Shown one piece after another: positions 29,104 through 41,226 of a DNA stretch of 64,000 bases. Both the position numbers and the translations under genes were made by a program. The stretch lies in contig JAIVFJ010000107.1 of NCBI GenBank assembly GCA_025765615.1, positions 62,001-126,000 on the forward strand. The letters are read 5' to 3'. The stretch is from Zopfochytrium polystomum. Taxonomy: Eukaryota > Chytridiomycota > Chytridiomycetes > Chytridiales > Chytridiaceae. How positions within the stretch are numbered: position 1 is the first letter of the stretch; each line of letters begins with the position of its first letter. Under the pieces are notes generated by a model. That model searched no databases. It saw only the letters and a list, made by a program, of their open reading frames with translations, and had not been told where the DNA came from.

Positions 29104-29507
29104 TTTTTCGCCTCCCTTTTCTTCTCTTCTTTTCCTTTTTTTTCTCACTGTCGTGTTCTCACACACACACTCACTCTCTTTCTCTCTCTCTCTTGGCTCT
29201 TGTTCGTTTCTAAATTTGGAATTCGAGGGACTCGCGGCGCAGGGGCTGCGGGGAGGAACGCGTCGCACTTTCAACCAACCGGAAACGGCGGGGGAGGGGA
29301 AGAAACGGGAAAACGAGAATTACGCTTCATAAGCGCAGTAAAAGGGGACCCCAGGAAAGAAAAAAAATAGGACGGGAACAAACGAAGAGAAACAAGAAGT
29401 TGAGAAGAAAAAAAAAATGTAGGACATGAGCAGAGTGAAGAACGAATATGATCGAGAAGAAACCGCTAAACCTCCACCATCCCCACATAGGACCTCCCCC
29501 CTTTCTC
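29104..29507. other. Short spacer
   Basis: 404 bp between the stop of the RING gene and the start of the membrane-anchored protein gene, both minus. Pyrimidine-rich near 29110-29200, purine-rich near 29330-29420. No gene seen. Confidence 0.6.
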
Positions 29508-31135
29508 TTATACAATATCGGCCAAGTCGATCGCGTCCCTCTTGCACAGCGGGCACGTGGCGTGCATGGTGCTCTTGCGCATGGGCCGCGCGACGCCCAG
29601 CAGCCACGGGTCGATGCACTCCGAGTGGAACACGTGGCGGCACGGCAGTCGCTTGAGCATCTCGCCCGCCTCAAAGTCCGACACGCAGATCGCGCACGTG
29701 CCGCCCATCGTAAACAGGCTGCGCGACCGCTCACGCGAAGAAGAAGAAGAAGTCGATGTCTCCTGTTTCTTCTCGTCGTCGTCGTCGACGCTCGCTTCCG
29801 GCTCAAACTCGCCCTCCTCGACCCTCCTCCGGCTCCTCGTGCACAACCACCGCCACCGACGCCGCCGACGCCGCGTCGCCCTCGTCCCCGCGCCCGCCAC
29901 CCACCGCCAGCGACGCTGACTGCCGCAGCAGCGGCTCGTTGAGGAGCGGCGTCGCTGCTGTCGCGGCGTCTGCGCCGTCCGCACCACCTGCCCCCGAAGC
30001 GGCGGCCGCCGCCGTGGAAGACGACAGGGAGGCGGTGGAGCCCAACCGGACGGTCGGCGGGCGGTACAAAAAGGTGGTCAGGTTCTGCACGCGCGACGTG
30101 AACGCCTGGACCTGGTCTTCGCTGAGGACCGGGTCGTCCGAGCCCGGGATGACTTCGACGTGCCGGAGGGCGTAGATGCAGATGCCGATAGAAAAGACGA
30201 TCACAAAGAGCAGTTCCAAGTAGACGGCAGCTGCACGATTATTTTTTTTTTTTGTTGTTTTGGTTGTTTTGTTTTGTTAAGGTTTGTGGATGGTTAAGTT
30301 TGGAATCAGAAAACGGGTAAAAATGGAGGGGACTCACTCAGCCTCCACCACACAACGGCCCAAACGGCGTGATCGTCGATTCGGCATTGTTCGCCCGCCG
30401 AGCTCCAGAGGCGGAAGTGAGCGACCCAAAAGTAGTAGCTGCGGTGCACGTGTTTGATGGATGATGGAGAAGGAGGCAGAGAGAGTGAGAGAGTGAGAGA
30501 GATGTGAACGCATATGCATGCAGAGGGCCTCTATCGTTAGCAACGCAGGCAACAAGGCGCAATAATAATAAAAATAAACAATCAAATCCCGAGACAACAT
30601 ACAATCCCACATAGATGGCGACGGTGGAGACGGTGCGGACGAGGGCGTGTTTCTTTTCAAAGAAGAAGGCGACGCCCGAGATGGTCATCTTGACGAACCA
30701 AAAGTGGACGATAAAGGCGAGGCGGGAGCAGCTGCCGGACTCGAGCTCGGGTTGCGGGCGCGGGTGGGCAAAGGTCATGTAGGCGAAGACGGCATACCAG
30801 GCGAGCCAGTGGATCCAGACGATCGTGTTGCGGACGGTGCCGAGGAGGTTGACGACGGCGCCGGCGCGCGGGGCCAAGACGACCTGCGAGTCGGGGCTGC
30901 CGGCGGCCTCGGCGAAGGCCAGGAAGTTGTTGATGGTAAGCGGGATCGGGGCGTTGGGGTCGACGGGGGCGGCGGCGTTGGGGTCGGCTGCGTCGGCGGG
31001 CGCCGCTGCAGCTGCTGGTGGGGGGTCAAGCCGATCGGCGGCGACGGCGGCGGCGTCATGGTCCGTGCGGTCGTCGTCCTCGTCGTGGGGAGGCGAGATG
31101 GGGATGGCTGTGTAGCCCGACGCAGGCGCAGACAT
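29508..31135 (-). CDS. Four-TM RING-H2 ubiquitin ligase
   Basis: Probable membrane E3 ligase. Exons 31135-30603, 30438-30338 and 30230-29508 join in phase. The N-terminal ~90 residues are Pro/Ala/Asp-rich and cytosolic-looking. Hydrophobic segments follow: IVWIHWLAWYAVFAYMTF, LAFIVHFWFVKMTISGVAFF, TVSTVAIYVGFYYFWVA (spanning intron 1) and LLFVIVFSIGICIYAL. A long low-complexity linker leads to the C-terminal RING-H2: CAIC ... CRHVFHSEC ... CPLCKRD. The loop between the sixth and seventh ligands (IDPWLLGVARPMRKSTMHAT) is longer than usual. The frame changes by one base at about 29812-29828, between VHEEPEEG and EFEPEASVDDDD, so a consensus error or an unrecognised intron must be assumed. Substrate unknown. 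Confidence 0.85.
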
Positions 31136-31391
31136 TTTGGTTGAGGCAAAGGGTTTCGCTCTCCCCGACCGGATCACTCGCTACTCTCGCTCGCTTTCTT
31201 TCTCTTCTGGGCTGCAGGGCAGGGCAGGTCGGGCAAGGAGGGCGATCGGCGCTTTGGGTGGTGGGTGGGGCGGTAGCGAGGACCTGACGAGGAATGATGA
31301 GCACCGTCCAAGAGCAGTTTAGACGGACTTGGCCGAATCACTGGGCAGGAGACAGAAGGAGAGAGGTGGATAGACTTTGAGAGAGAAGGAC

Positions 31392-31434
<43 letters not shown>

Positions 31435-31972
31435 GAGAGAGAGACAGACATCAAAACAAAACAAAAAGAAAAAAAAGCTGGGAAACCATAAGCAGCACAT
31501 CAACGCCGCTTCGTCGAGAAGTTATCACTCCATCTCGGAGAAGAGGAAGAGGAAGAGGAGGAGGAGGAGGAGGAGGAGGAGGAGGAGGAGGAGGAGGAGG
31601 AGGAGGAGGAGGAGGAGGAGAACGAAGAGGGAGGGAGCGAGTACGAGCACAGCAGCGGAAGTCGAAGGTCGATTTTTTGCGCCCAAAGCTTGGTTCATGG
31701 TGGTCACGCCAGCAGCAAGAGGCGCGCGCGGGCCAGGCATACCGTTTATGGGCGAGAGGATCTCTTCCCAAAAAGCTCTTGCTGCTTCTTCTTTCAGGTA
31801 ATATTTTGTGGCTCCTTTTTTTTTTTGGGAGGGGGCGGGGGGGGGCTGCATCGTACGCTCGTTGCAAAACGTCATTCCGTGGGAAGACGCGCCCTTTCTG
31901 GCGCTTGTGGAGTAAAGAAGAGCTCAAGAAGAAACACACACACGCACACTCGCACCTCACTCGCTTTCTCTT

Positions 31973-32020
<48 letters not shown>

Positions 32021-32517
32021 GTTCAATTTCACGATTCCGGTGCCCCCCCCTAACCCTTGCCTTCGCGTGCAACAAGACTGTCATGTCTGTCAGTCTGTCT
32101 GCCTGTCTGTCTGTGTGTCTGTTCTACAGATAAGCAGCGGAACACGAAAACAAGTTGACTGCGTAGACACTCGCAACAGTCGAAAAAGCAGCTGGGGTGG
32201 AGACAAAAGGGACGCGTGTGTCTGCGGAGGCGTGTGAGAGAGGGAGAGCGAGAGAGAGAGAGAGAGAGGAGGAGAGATAGAGAGAGGAGAGAGAGAGAGA
32301 GAGAGGAGGATAGAGAAGTGAGAGAGAGAGAGAGCTGATGGCGGCTCGCGCCGGATTGAAAAGCACTTGCGGCATACAAATAGGGCCCGCCTTCCGGGGA
32401 ACGCTGATCTGCAAAGCCCTAAATCCAAATTCCCTCCCCCCCCGCCTTCCACCTTGGCGCCTGTACATCATCCCTGCTCGCCCTGCGCACAAACCGAGAC
32501 AGCCCACAGTCCCAAAC
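31136..32517. repeat. Microsatellite-rich spacer with (GAG)n
   Basis: This region lies between the divergent RING (-) and glycine-rich (+) genes. It contains GA/CAGA runs (31378-31445), a long GAG/GAGGAA trinucleotide tract (31538-31620), CT runs (31972-32018), GTCT runs (32085-32120) and GA runs (32234-32333). Open frames here encode poly-Glu, poly-Leu or Arg-Glu repeats and are not genes. Both promoters should lie in it. Confidence 0.8.
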
Positions 32518-34324
32518 ATGCCTCGACCAAGGCTGCTCTTCCCAAATCGTCCCGCCCGATACCACTGCCGACACAAACACCACCCCATTGGCTTCTTCCT
32601 GATCGCCGTCATCGTCCTCGCCGCCGCAGCGCTCTCTGCCCTCCTCCCTGCCGTCAAAGTCTACGCCGTTCCTATCAACGGCGAGAGGGACGCCGACCGC
32701 GCGAGCACGCTTTCGGGACAGCCGGACGGGGCCTCCGCCGTCGGCGCCGCGCTGCAGATCTCCCGCCGTCACAGCTCCGTTCGCGGTCGTCGTAGCCTTG
32801 TCGGCGGCGCTGCGGACGCTTTCGACGGCGAGACTCCTGCTGAGCCGGCACACAACAAAGTGGGTGCTGCCGTCCTGCTGGCGGCGCCGCTGGCGCGACG
32901 AAACTTTTGGGGCTCGGTGAAAAAGGTGAGGTGCACCAGCGTCGGAGATGGGCACCCTTGTTTCCTCTTCGTGGCGTGGGTGTTTTTTTGTTGTCGCGCC
33001 GTGTTTCTGTGCAGTCGTTGTTGCACGATGAGTTCCTCACACGTCTCCAAATACTCTTTTTTTCTTGCTGACCTTGTTCCATGATAGGGCTTTGGCAAAG
33101 CAAAGAACTTCATCACCAAATCGCCTGTAAGACTGTCCCTTTTTACAGTGGGGAAATTTGGGACATTTAGGGACTGCAGACCACTCCACGAAGGCGGTCA
33201 ATAACAATAACTTTCCTTCCTCCCAACTATCAAAATGGGGGAAAAACCCCCCTTGGCTCATATAAAGGTCGGCAAGACACTCACTACCGTGGCATCATTC
33301 TCACCCAGTTTGTGCCCAACTTTTTTTTTTTTTTTTTTTGTTGTTGTTGTAGTTCTCCTGTTTTTGCACCTTCGTGTCCAATCCCCCACACTCACTCACG
33401 CTCTCTTTCTCGCACGTTCGCTATTCCCCGCAAGTTGGTCGAGTCGTAAAGTTTGCAAAGGCTGGGATCGCCACCGGAATTTCTCTCGGCAAAGGAATTG
33501 CCCAGAAGAGGTCGTTCGGCGGTGAGCGGTCCCGTCCCACCGTCGCCCGCCCGGCTTTCTTCAACTTACAACACCCACACCCCCCCCACCCCCCCCCCCC
33601 CCCCAGACATCATGAAAAACACTGGAGCGACTATGGGCAAACAGGCCCTTGGATTTATTCCAGGATGTAAGTAACGCACCGCGAGCAATTGGGTCGGGCA
33701 GAGCGGGGATCTCCGGCAAGTGCGACTCACTTTCAAATCACCTTGCACTCCGGACTTCTCCTTAATGCTTCCAGATGGAGCAGCCAAATCGGCAATTGGC
33801 TTTGGTAAGAGAAATTGGGCCGTGGGTTGACGCAGCTCGACCGATTGACGCTAACTTTGTACCCGCAAAATGAACCACCAACCCATCCCTCCACCCACTG
33901 CTACTGAAAAGCCCGTCGAAAGGGAAAATTGCACCGCTGACGAAATGGGTTACTTTCTCACTATAAGTTCCACCCAGAAGACACCCCTTTCCTTTTCGCG
34001 TCGCCCTTCCGGGGAACTTTCTGGAAGAGAACCATTTCAATTTACTGAGCGATAGCCCACATCCATTCTTTGCCCTCCCTTTCCCTTTCTTCAGCATCTT
34101 ACTATCAGTTTGGTCCATTCGCCTTTTTTTTCTTTATGTTGTCAGTGCAATCGTCCCCTCTCAACCCCCCTTCCCTGCAGATGATTTTTTTCCCCTTTCA
34201 CAGTAAGAAGGCCTTTGGAATTGAAGACGACCGGCCTGCATTGCCTTTCATGTCCATGCCTTATTTCAATAGTACTCGTTCGTGCGAATGCGGTTGCACT
34301 GCTAGTGGAAGCACAAAGCTTTGA
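32518..34324 (+). CDS. Secreted glycine-rich protein with tiny exons
   Basis: The ATG at 32518 gives an N-terminal hydrophobic segment (IGFFLIAVIVLAAAALSALL, residues ~23-42) that could be a signal peptide or anchor. Exon 1 ends at 32925 (FWGSVKK). Very small exons follow: 33088-33126 (GFGKAKNFITKSP); one ending ~33522 with VGRVVKFAKAGIATGISLGK; one at about 33606-33667 (DIMKNTGATMGKQALGFIPG); and one at about 33775-33805 (YGAAKSAIGF). The last exon ends KLstop at 34324 and includes SMPYFNSTRSCECGC. The joints into the 33.4 kb exon and the last exon are not in phase as read, so one or two microexons are missing from this model. The mature part is a string of Gly/Lys/Ala amphipathic segments, reminiscent of membrane-active peptides by composition only. 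The family is not recognised. Confidence 0.6.
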
Positions 34325-35001
34325 TGTTCACCAAAAATGTAGGAAAATTTCCCACAGCGCTCCCAACTCGCCCCATTTTCAAAGAGAAAGAGAGCGCAAT
34401 CAACGGTTTCCGTAAGCGTTATATGATAAGCAACAAAGCAAGGGGTTTGGCGTGCTGCTGTGACAGAGAGCCGGCCGTCCTCTTCTTTTTCAAGTGCGAC
34501 AAGCAACTATGAAAGAAAGAATTCAGACGGTTAAGAAGAATGCGTCAGAAAAGAGGATATTTGACCTCTGTTCTGTATTCTATGGCAGACATTACTAATT
34601 TACCATTTGGGTCTTGGTGGTACATATTACTAATTATTGATATCTTCACCCCCCATTTGACACATTGCCTACATCCCGATGAGCCACCTCCAATTTATCC
34701 CAGTATGTTATTTATTCAAGATGAAGCTTTGCTTCTGCCAAAAAGGGAATTGCTTCTATGCAGTTAACTTTTTTTTTTTTTTGGTAAAAGGGCATGTCTT
34801 GAAAGATATCAATATTGATATCTCTTTTCTTTTGAATCCTGCCAAAATCTCCCCAGCCACGTGGGAGCCTTGCATTTTTGGAGGAATATGCATTGGGAAT
34901 TCTTTATGTAGATCAAATCAGCTCGCACAAATTTTGCAAACAACGTACAGAGACAGAGGGTGGGCTGCAAACAGCTGCCCCCACCACCCACCGCCTCTTT
35001 C
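34325..35001. other. AT-rich spacer
   Basis: No gene recognised between the glycine-rich protein gene and the first family-A element. Composition shifts from GC-rich genic to AT-rich repeat-bearing sequence here. Confidence 0.5.
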
Positions 35002-35411
35002 TGTAAACAGTCTACTCTGAGTGAGTGGGTGGAAGGAGTGAATGAAGTGGAGATGTGTGTTTGTGGGTGGTCCTTCTCCCCAACTTGGAGAGAATGAGAA
35101 AAACTCTGTTATGAATTATGACAATACTGATGATATGTACACTGTAATAGTTGCTAGGCAAGCGTGACTGGCACAGAGTAAAAAACCTATCCTATACTAT
35201 CTGCTTGAGCAGAGGAGGAGGAAAACTGTTGCCACTGGGTTTCTGTTCCACTTAATACTCAGAGATTTGTCATCAGTGCAAGCCAGCACCCAGGTCTGCA
35301 TTGGCGGTGGCTCGCTCTCCCATGGGCATCATGAGAATGATAACTGACAGTCACAATAGGTTCGAGTCCGCCTTGTGCCTCTTGCTGCTAACCAGTCAGT
35401 TCCGCCTAACA
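35002..35411 (+). mobile_element. Solo-LTR-like element, family A, copy 2
   Basis: 410 bp, starting TGTAAACAGTC and ending CGCCTAACA. The flanking pentamers CTTTC (34997-35001) and CCTTC (35412-35416) match at four of five positions, consistent with an aged target duplication. Confidence 0.8.
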
Positions 35412-35479
35412 CCTTCACCCCTACCACAGCACACTTGAAGACCCTGCCATTTCATAGCCACAGCCCGCAGTAGTAGTAG

Positions 35480-35892
35480 TGTTAGGCGGAACTGACTGGT
35501 TAGCAGCAAGAGGCACAGGATGGACCTAAACCTATTGTGACTGTCAGTTATCATTCTCACGATGCCCATGGTAGAGCAAGCCACTGCCAATGCAGACCTG
35601 GGTGCTGGCTTGCGCAGTTGACAAATACTCCGAGTATTTAGTGGAACAGAAACCCGGTTGTAACAGTTTTCCTCCTCCTCTGCTCAAGCAGATAATATAG
35701 GAGAGGGTTTTAACCTGTGCTGGTCACACTTGCCTAGCAACTATTACAGCGTGCATATCATCATCATGGACCAATAATTCATAACAGAGTTTTTTCTCTT
35801 TCTCTTGAAGTTGGGGAGAAGGACCACCCATAAACACACATCTCCACTTCATTCACTCCTTCCACTCAGTCACTCAGAGTAGACTGTTTACA
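35480..35892 (-). mobile_element. Solo-LTR-like element, family A, copy 3 (inverted)
   Basis: 413 bp in reverse orientation, starting TGTTAGGCGGAACTG and ending GACTGTTTACA. It is flanked by a perfect 5 bp duplication, AGTAG at 35475-35479 and 35893-35897. With copy 2 it forms a near-palindrome with ~410 bp arms and a 68 bp spacer. Confidence 0.85.
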
Positions 35893-36982
35893 AGTAGGAC
35901 TCTGCATCGACAGTATCTTCTCGTGTGGGAAACAAACATCGAAATGAGGATCGGGGACTAGATCCAGCACTTCACAAATAGGGGCTAGGAATGATGGAAT
36001 TCTTAAAGAAACAGAGCAAGATTATATGTGGCGAGGAAATAGCAGAAAGTGTTTCCTCCATAAAGTTTTGGGCCAATCAAATGATTTCTTCCTGCTTAAA
36101 GATTCGCGCCCGCCCTTTCCACTTGAAACCTAACCCTAAATTGCAGGAAAATTTTCCTGTGCTTGGGTGTTTGCCTGCTGGCGTTAAGCCAATGTCCAGC
36201 TTTGGTGGAGTTAGTGAAAACAGCACCAGCAGTGAAAGCACAAACAGCGGCAGCAGAAACAGTTGATCTTGCTATTGAAACAGCTAAATGACTAAAACAA
36301 TACCTTCAGATAAGTGCTCTAATGAAAGGACAAGGGGTTAGAGCAGGACTCCAACATTGGAAAAATTATTATACCTGAACTTGGCACTGATTTGAGCAGA
36401 TTTCACAAGTGAAGGAGCTGTGATGGCGATGTGGTCTTCTTATCAATCAGATAAGAAGCTAATTTTGTGGTTTACCACGGCGTTTATGGGAGATTTGCAT
36501 TTGTGGTGGTGTATGTTTGCTGGTGAATTTGTGTATGTTCCGCTTTGTGCGTTGATTAACTTGTTTTCTTCAGGAAAAAAATGCGTAACCTGTTGTAAAA
36601 TGATAAATAAAGCGCATTTGTTGAAGAAACTGCTCACGAAAATTCAGCACAGGGCAATCACTTCCTCTTTGCAGTCCCCATGATTGCAACGGCTGACCGT
36701 GCCAGAGCTGCATCCTTCATCCATGAAGTCACACATGAATTAGGTAACCCCACTGCAGCAGAGGCCTTGTTGTGTCCATGGAGTGAGCCAGCTGTACAGT
36801 CTGCAGTTTGAAGGCGAGATCGAATAGGCATCTCCCTGTGACAGACATGTGGGAGACAGAGTGATTGCGAAGGGCCGCAAGTTCTTTTTTTTTTTTTTTT
36901 CTTTTTTCTCGTGATTGTTTTTTTTTTTCTCTTCTTTTTGGCTTTTACTGGTTGTTCGTTCTCCCTCGTCACGCAGTGAAGC

Positions 36983-37027
<45 letters not shown>

Positions 37028-38512
37028 GTGAGTGAGTGAGAGCGAGTGAGAGAGTGAGTGAGAGTGAGTGAGAGTGAGTGAGAGGGACAGTGTGTGAATG
37101 TGTGTGTCTGTGTTTCTCTCTTGCACGAACGAACGAGCGTAAACAAATCAGGGCATGTTTATGGAGCTTGTTCCCACCCGTGCTTGCTTTGTTCTATCTG
37201 CGCTCTGCATTTTTAGAGACAAAGAAAGAAAGTATTAATGCACTGGCAGTTCGTTGTCGCGGGTGGGGTGGGGTGGGTGTGGTGAGTGCGTGTGAGTGTG
37301 GGGGGAGGGCCGTTGCATGCTCCGAAAAAAAAAAAAATTTAAAAAGAAATAATTTGGAATCAATAAAAACAGTGCGACCAGCTTTCTGACAAGGGTGGGT
37401 GCGGGGGCTTCTTGGGAGAAGAGAGCCCAGAAGCCGCGGATTACTAACGAACGACCCGAGGGTTGTCGGGCCGTGCAGAAGACAAATACCTCATACTTGT
37501 CTCGCTCATTAACATTTATTTATTTTGATTGCTTCTTCACTTTTTTTTTGGGTTTCGGCTTCTTTCTCGTTTTTTTCTCTTGCATTTTTCTTGCTGTGGG
37601 GGTTTGTGCCAGGTGCACGAGCGGCAAGGCCCCAATGTCCTTTTTTGGCGCTTCTCCGAAAGAGTGCGCCAATGTTTGGGTCAATGCAGTTTAAATTAAC
37701 ACTGCTTGTCTTCCAAGCTGACTTGGCTGTCTACCACTTCTGTCTCTCTTTGACGAGCTCTGTCGCTTTCGCCTTCTCGCTTCCTCACGTCTGTCTCGAC
37801 AGTGCATTGTTTATTGTGTTTGGAACTCTTGTTTTGGCCACTGGAAAAAACAAAGAAATTTCGTTCAAGTTTCCCCCACACTTCCGAATTTTTCTTTTGC
37901 TTCCCTCCACGTTATTTTTTTGCTTTTTTCGACGAAGAAGCTTTTCGTCTACTCATCCCGAGCTTTCTCGTTTGTTGTTGTTTCTTTGTGCTTCCCAACC
38001 TGCTCTGTCTCGGTCGTTTTCAAACTGAAATAGAAAAAGACGAAGAAAAAAAGCTTTCAGCAAGAAAAAACAGGAAATTGATCATATTTATTTATTTATT
38101 CCAAAAAAGCAAAAATGAAAGCATTTATTATTCTCCACAGGGACGAGGCAGAGGAAGGTGAGACAGACCCAACGTGCTGCTTACTTTCAAAACAAAACAA
38201 AAAATAGATACAGAACCATAACTGTGTGTGCATTTGTGTGTGTGTACAAGGGAGAGAGAGAGAGAGGGAGAGAAAGCGATAGAGAGAGAGACAGATTCGA
38301 AGAGATGACCGATTGGCAAACAGAGGAGGCGGGAACAAGAAAGGAAACCTTATCCAAGTTCCCATTTACTTTCTCACACACACACACACACACACGCACA
38401 CACACACAGAGACGCACGCAAGACGACGGCGACGAGGACGACCACACCTGCCACCACCACCCACCACCCACCACACCACTCACGCACCACCGACGAACAC
38501 GCACTGGCGACA
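35893..38512. other. Spacer upstream of the WOPR gene
   Basis: No gene recognised. 36989-37100 is a compound GA/GAGT microsatellite. CA and CT tracts lie at 38230-38280 and 38376-38410, just upstream of the WOPR start, and probably fall in its leader. Open frames in 37395-38160 show no family similarity. Confidence 0.55.
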
Positions 38513-41226
38513 ATGACCAGCACTCCAACTCCTTCTCTCATCGTGGATGAAGTCGGAGCTGACTGCTCGTTAGATCCAACTGCTTCAACGGATACCAGCG
38601 CCGTTCTGGATTCGACGAGGGTGTCGAATGAAAATGAGCTCCCGGAGGACGCGGTGGCGTTGCTGGCCCTCTCCAGACAGGAGCTTCCATCGGCTTCTCC
38701 ATCCTCAACACTGCCAGCGTCTCCCTCTTCCCACTCTCCGAATGCAAGCGCAACGCCGTCCTCTCCACAACAGGCGCACTTACCTAACCGTCACTCCCCT
38801 TTTCCGCGAATGGTTGGCGCTGGGGGCGTCTTTTTGGACTCAACCCCTCCCTTGGAACATTCTGCCACGTCAATGCCAGACGACCTCGTCCCCACCTTCA
38901 CACCAACCCCCACCCCCACAGCACACTCCTCCAGTACCACCCCGAAGCTCGCCCTCTCGAAAGCCGAGTCACCTCTTCATCCTCTTTCGACCGCCTCCGG
39001 TGAACGCAGCCACGACCACAGCAGCGCCAGCACCGCACCGCTTGCCTTTTCGGTGGACAACCTCGTGGGAAACTCCGCAACCTCCTCGCCACCTTTATCC
39101 TCCTCGCCCCATTCCCAGTCCCCGCGACTAGCTAAGGCTCTGCCACTCGCGACTTCTCCAACGGCGTTCGACGAAGGCAAGCTCAGTCGCACCCACTTGC
39201 AACCGCACAATGCCTCAATCCCCCATTACCGGGCAGCGTCTCCACCTGACTCCGTTGTGCCAGCAGTGCCCAGGTCAGTCGCGGCGGCTTCCAGTGGGAA
39301 AGCGGCGTGTGTATTACCCCCGTCAGCAGCAGCGGCAGGAGAATTGGCCGTACGGCCGAAGGTTGCAGCCGGCACTGCCACAGACTCGCCGACAACCTCT
39401 GACGACCGAGCGGTTGGGATTGAAACATTCTACGGCTACATCGGCAGCGCGATGGATGCGGTTGTGGTTGTGGAAGCATGCCGGCTCGGCATACTGCATT
39501 CCTTGGACATGCGGCCGAGGGAAGTCAGCGAAATATCCACGCGGAGCGGGTCGGTCATCGTTTTCGACGAAGCAGGAAGCCGAATGCGTCGCTGGAGGGT
39601 ATGTCCTGTTTGCGGATTTTTAAAACCTTGATCCGTGCCCCGCTGGGACCTCCCTGAAGTGTCTTCTCTCCCGCGGTCTCATCCTTTTGTTTGTTTTCTT
39701 TGTTTTTTTTTTTATGCCTGTTCTCCGTTTGTCTGTTGGCTGATCGACATCACTCCCCCTTCACCAATTCCCCTCACATACACACTTGCACATGCACGAC
39801 GCGAAACATACGAAACGCCCCTCTCTTTTCCTAAATAGGACAACAGGAAATGGAGCCCTTCTCGCGTGTCCGGACCGTTTCTTCTCTACAAGTGAGCAAA
39901 GAGCCTTCTACTCCAGAATGCCCACCTGTTACTGACCTCTATTGGCGCGACCACAGGGAAATTGGCGAGACACCAATCCAAAAAAAGCCGTCTCCACCGA
40001 CCCCTGTGGAGTGTATTCCTGGCCTGGATCCTGTTTTTGGTGTCGGCGTCCTTCGCGGAAACTGCAGTATCTTGGATGACGGGTTGATCAAAAAGACAAT
40101 CTCAGTGGTCATGGACGATGGCAGGCGTTTTCGAGTAATATCGTATTACCTCCGCTCCGATGTGGTCGAAGGGCGCCTTTCGCTGCCGACAAAGTCGCCT
40201 ATTCTTGCGTCTATTGATCCCTCTTCGGAGAGACTACTGAAACTTCTTCCTTCCGAGACTCGCTCACCGAAGGGCTCTGCGAACGGCAGTGGCGCTGCAT
40301 CTCAAAGGTCGAGCACTGGATCCTCTCTATTAGGCCTCTCGTCTGCACCAGGGGACAAATCTTTGCCTTCAAGCGCAGGCAGGATACCCTTTTCGGGCAG
40401 TACGGGTGGTGTGAAGCGGAAGCCTTTGTCTCAGCCCCCAACGGCTGTCGCAACAAAGCGGAGCCGGGCAGACTCGCCGCCGTCACCGCATACCCCATCC
40501 GATTCTGGCGTATCCATGCCTGCAGGTGGAAACGGCAAGGTGAATCCAGAGGCCGGAAGGTACAAAAGCATTTTTGCATCGACGCCACGGACTGTGAAGA
40601 CAAATGCGCCACTGTCGACGCCGCAATCGACTCCAACACCTTCGCCTTATCAACTTCATCGCAGTCCCTCTACTGCTGTTGCCTTCACCAGGTTGGCTCC
40701 ACCGCAGCTTTCGTCCAGCTCTTCTGTTCCTGCCAGTGGGTCTCCTCAATCCGCTCCCCTTTCTGGCGTCATCTCACTTAGCACAGGGCCGTTCCCCGGA
40801 TCGCCAGTGCGGCACTTCCAGCCAATTTGGCACGCCGCACCTCATCCGCAGATCTTGCCACACGGCGGTGGCTCTGGCCCAGTAACGTTGGCTGTCTTTG
40901 CGCCGCCTCCGCCGCCGATGGCCTTTCCGGCAGCCATTCCATATCATTATGTTCAACATCCCCATGGACACTACGTGCATCATCCACACCCGTCAACCGG
41001 CCAAGAACCGCAGCACCACAGGTTTGTCGCTGGAAATCCGTACGGATCGTGGGCTGTACCCCATATGCCCCAGGGTCAATGGGGATCCCCCAGCAATGGC
41101 TCAACTGCTTCCGGCGCACATGCCGGGGCGGATGCTGCCGCTCCACCAAGATCGTCAGGGCCTGCGCCGTCAGGATCGACAGCGACGAAACCCCGTTACA
41201 CGGCTCTTCCGGCGAAAAATTCGTGA
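38513..41226 (+). CDS. WOPR-domain (Gti1/Pac2/Wor1) transcription regulator
   Basis: Fungus-specific DNA-binding regulator of morphological switching and development. Three exons fit exactly: 38513-39598, 39839-39891 and 39957-41226, giving about 802 residues. The first ~305 residues are a Ser/Pro/Thr-rich disordered region. WOPRa begins at ETFYGYIGSAMDAVVVVEAC and continues ILHSLDMRPREVSEI and RSGSVIVFDEAGSRMRRWR. The short second exon supplies DNRKWSPSRVSGPFLLY. The third gives KEIGETPIQKK and WOPRb (GLIKKTISVVMDDGRRFRVI, SYYLRSDVVEGRLSLP). The C-terminal ~350 residues are Ser/Pro/His-rich, including an HPHGHYVHHPHP stretch, typical of the family's disordered tails. Upstream CT/CA tracts may form its promoter. 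Paralogue assignment (Gti1 versus Pac2) is not possible by eye. Confidence 0.95.

Noticed and set aside
31525..31875. Long open frames across the GAG tract (poly-Leu or poly-Glu)
   Set aside because: They are translations of a trinucleotide repeat, with no domain or splice support.
37395..38160. Hydrophobic + strand frames before the WOPR gene
   Set aside because: T-rich sequence reading as Phe/Leu; no start context, no family and no splice consistency.
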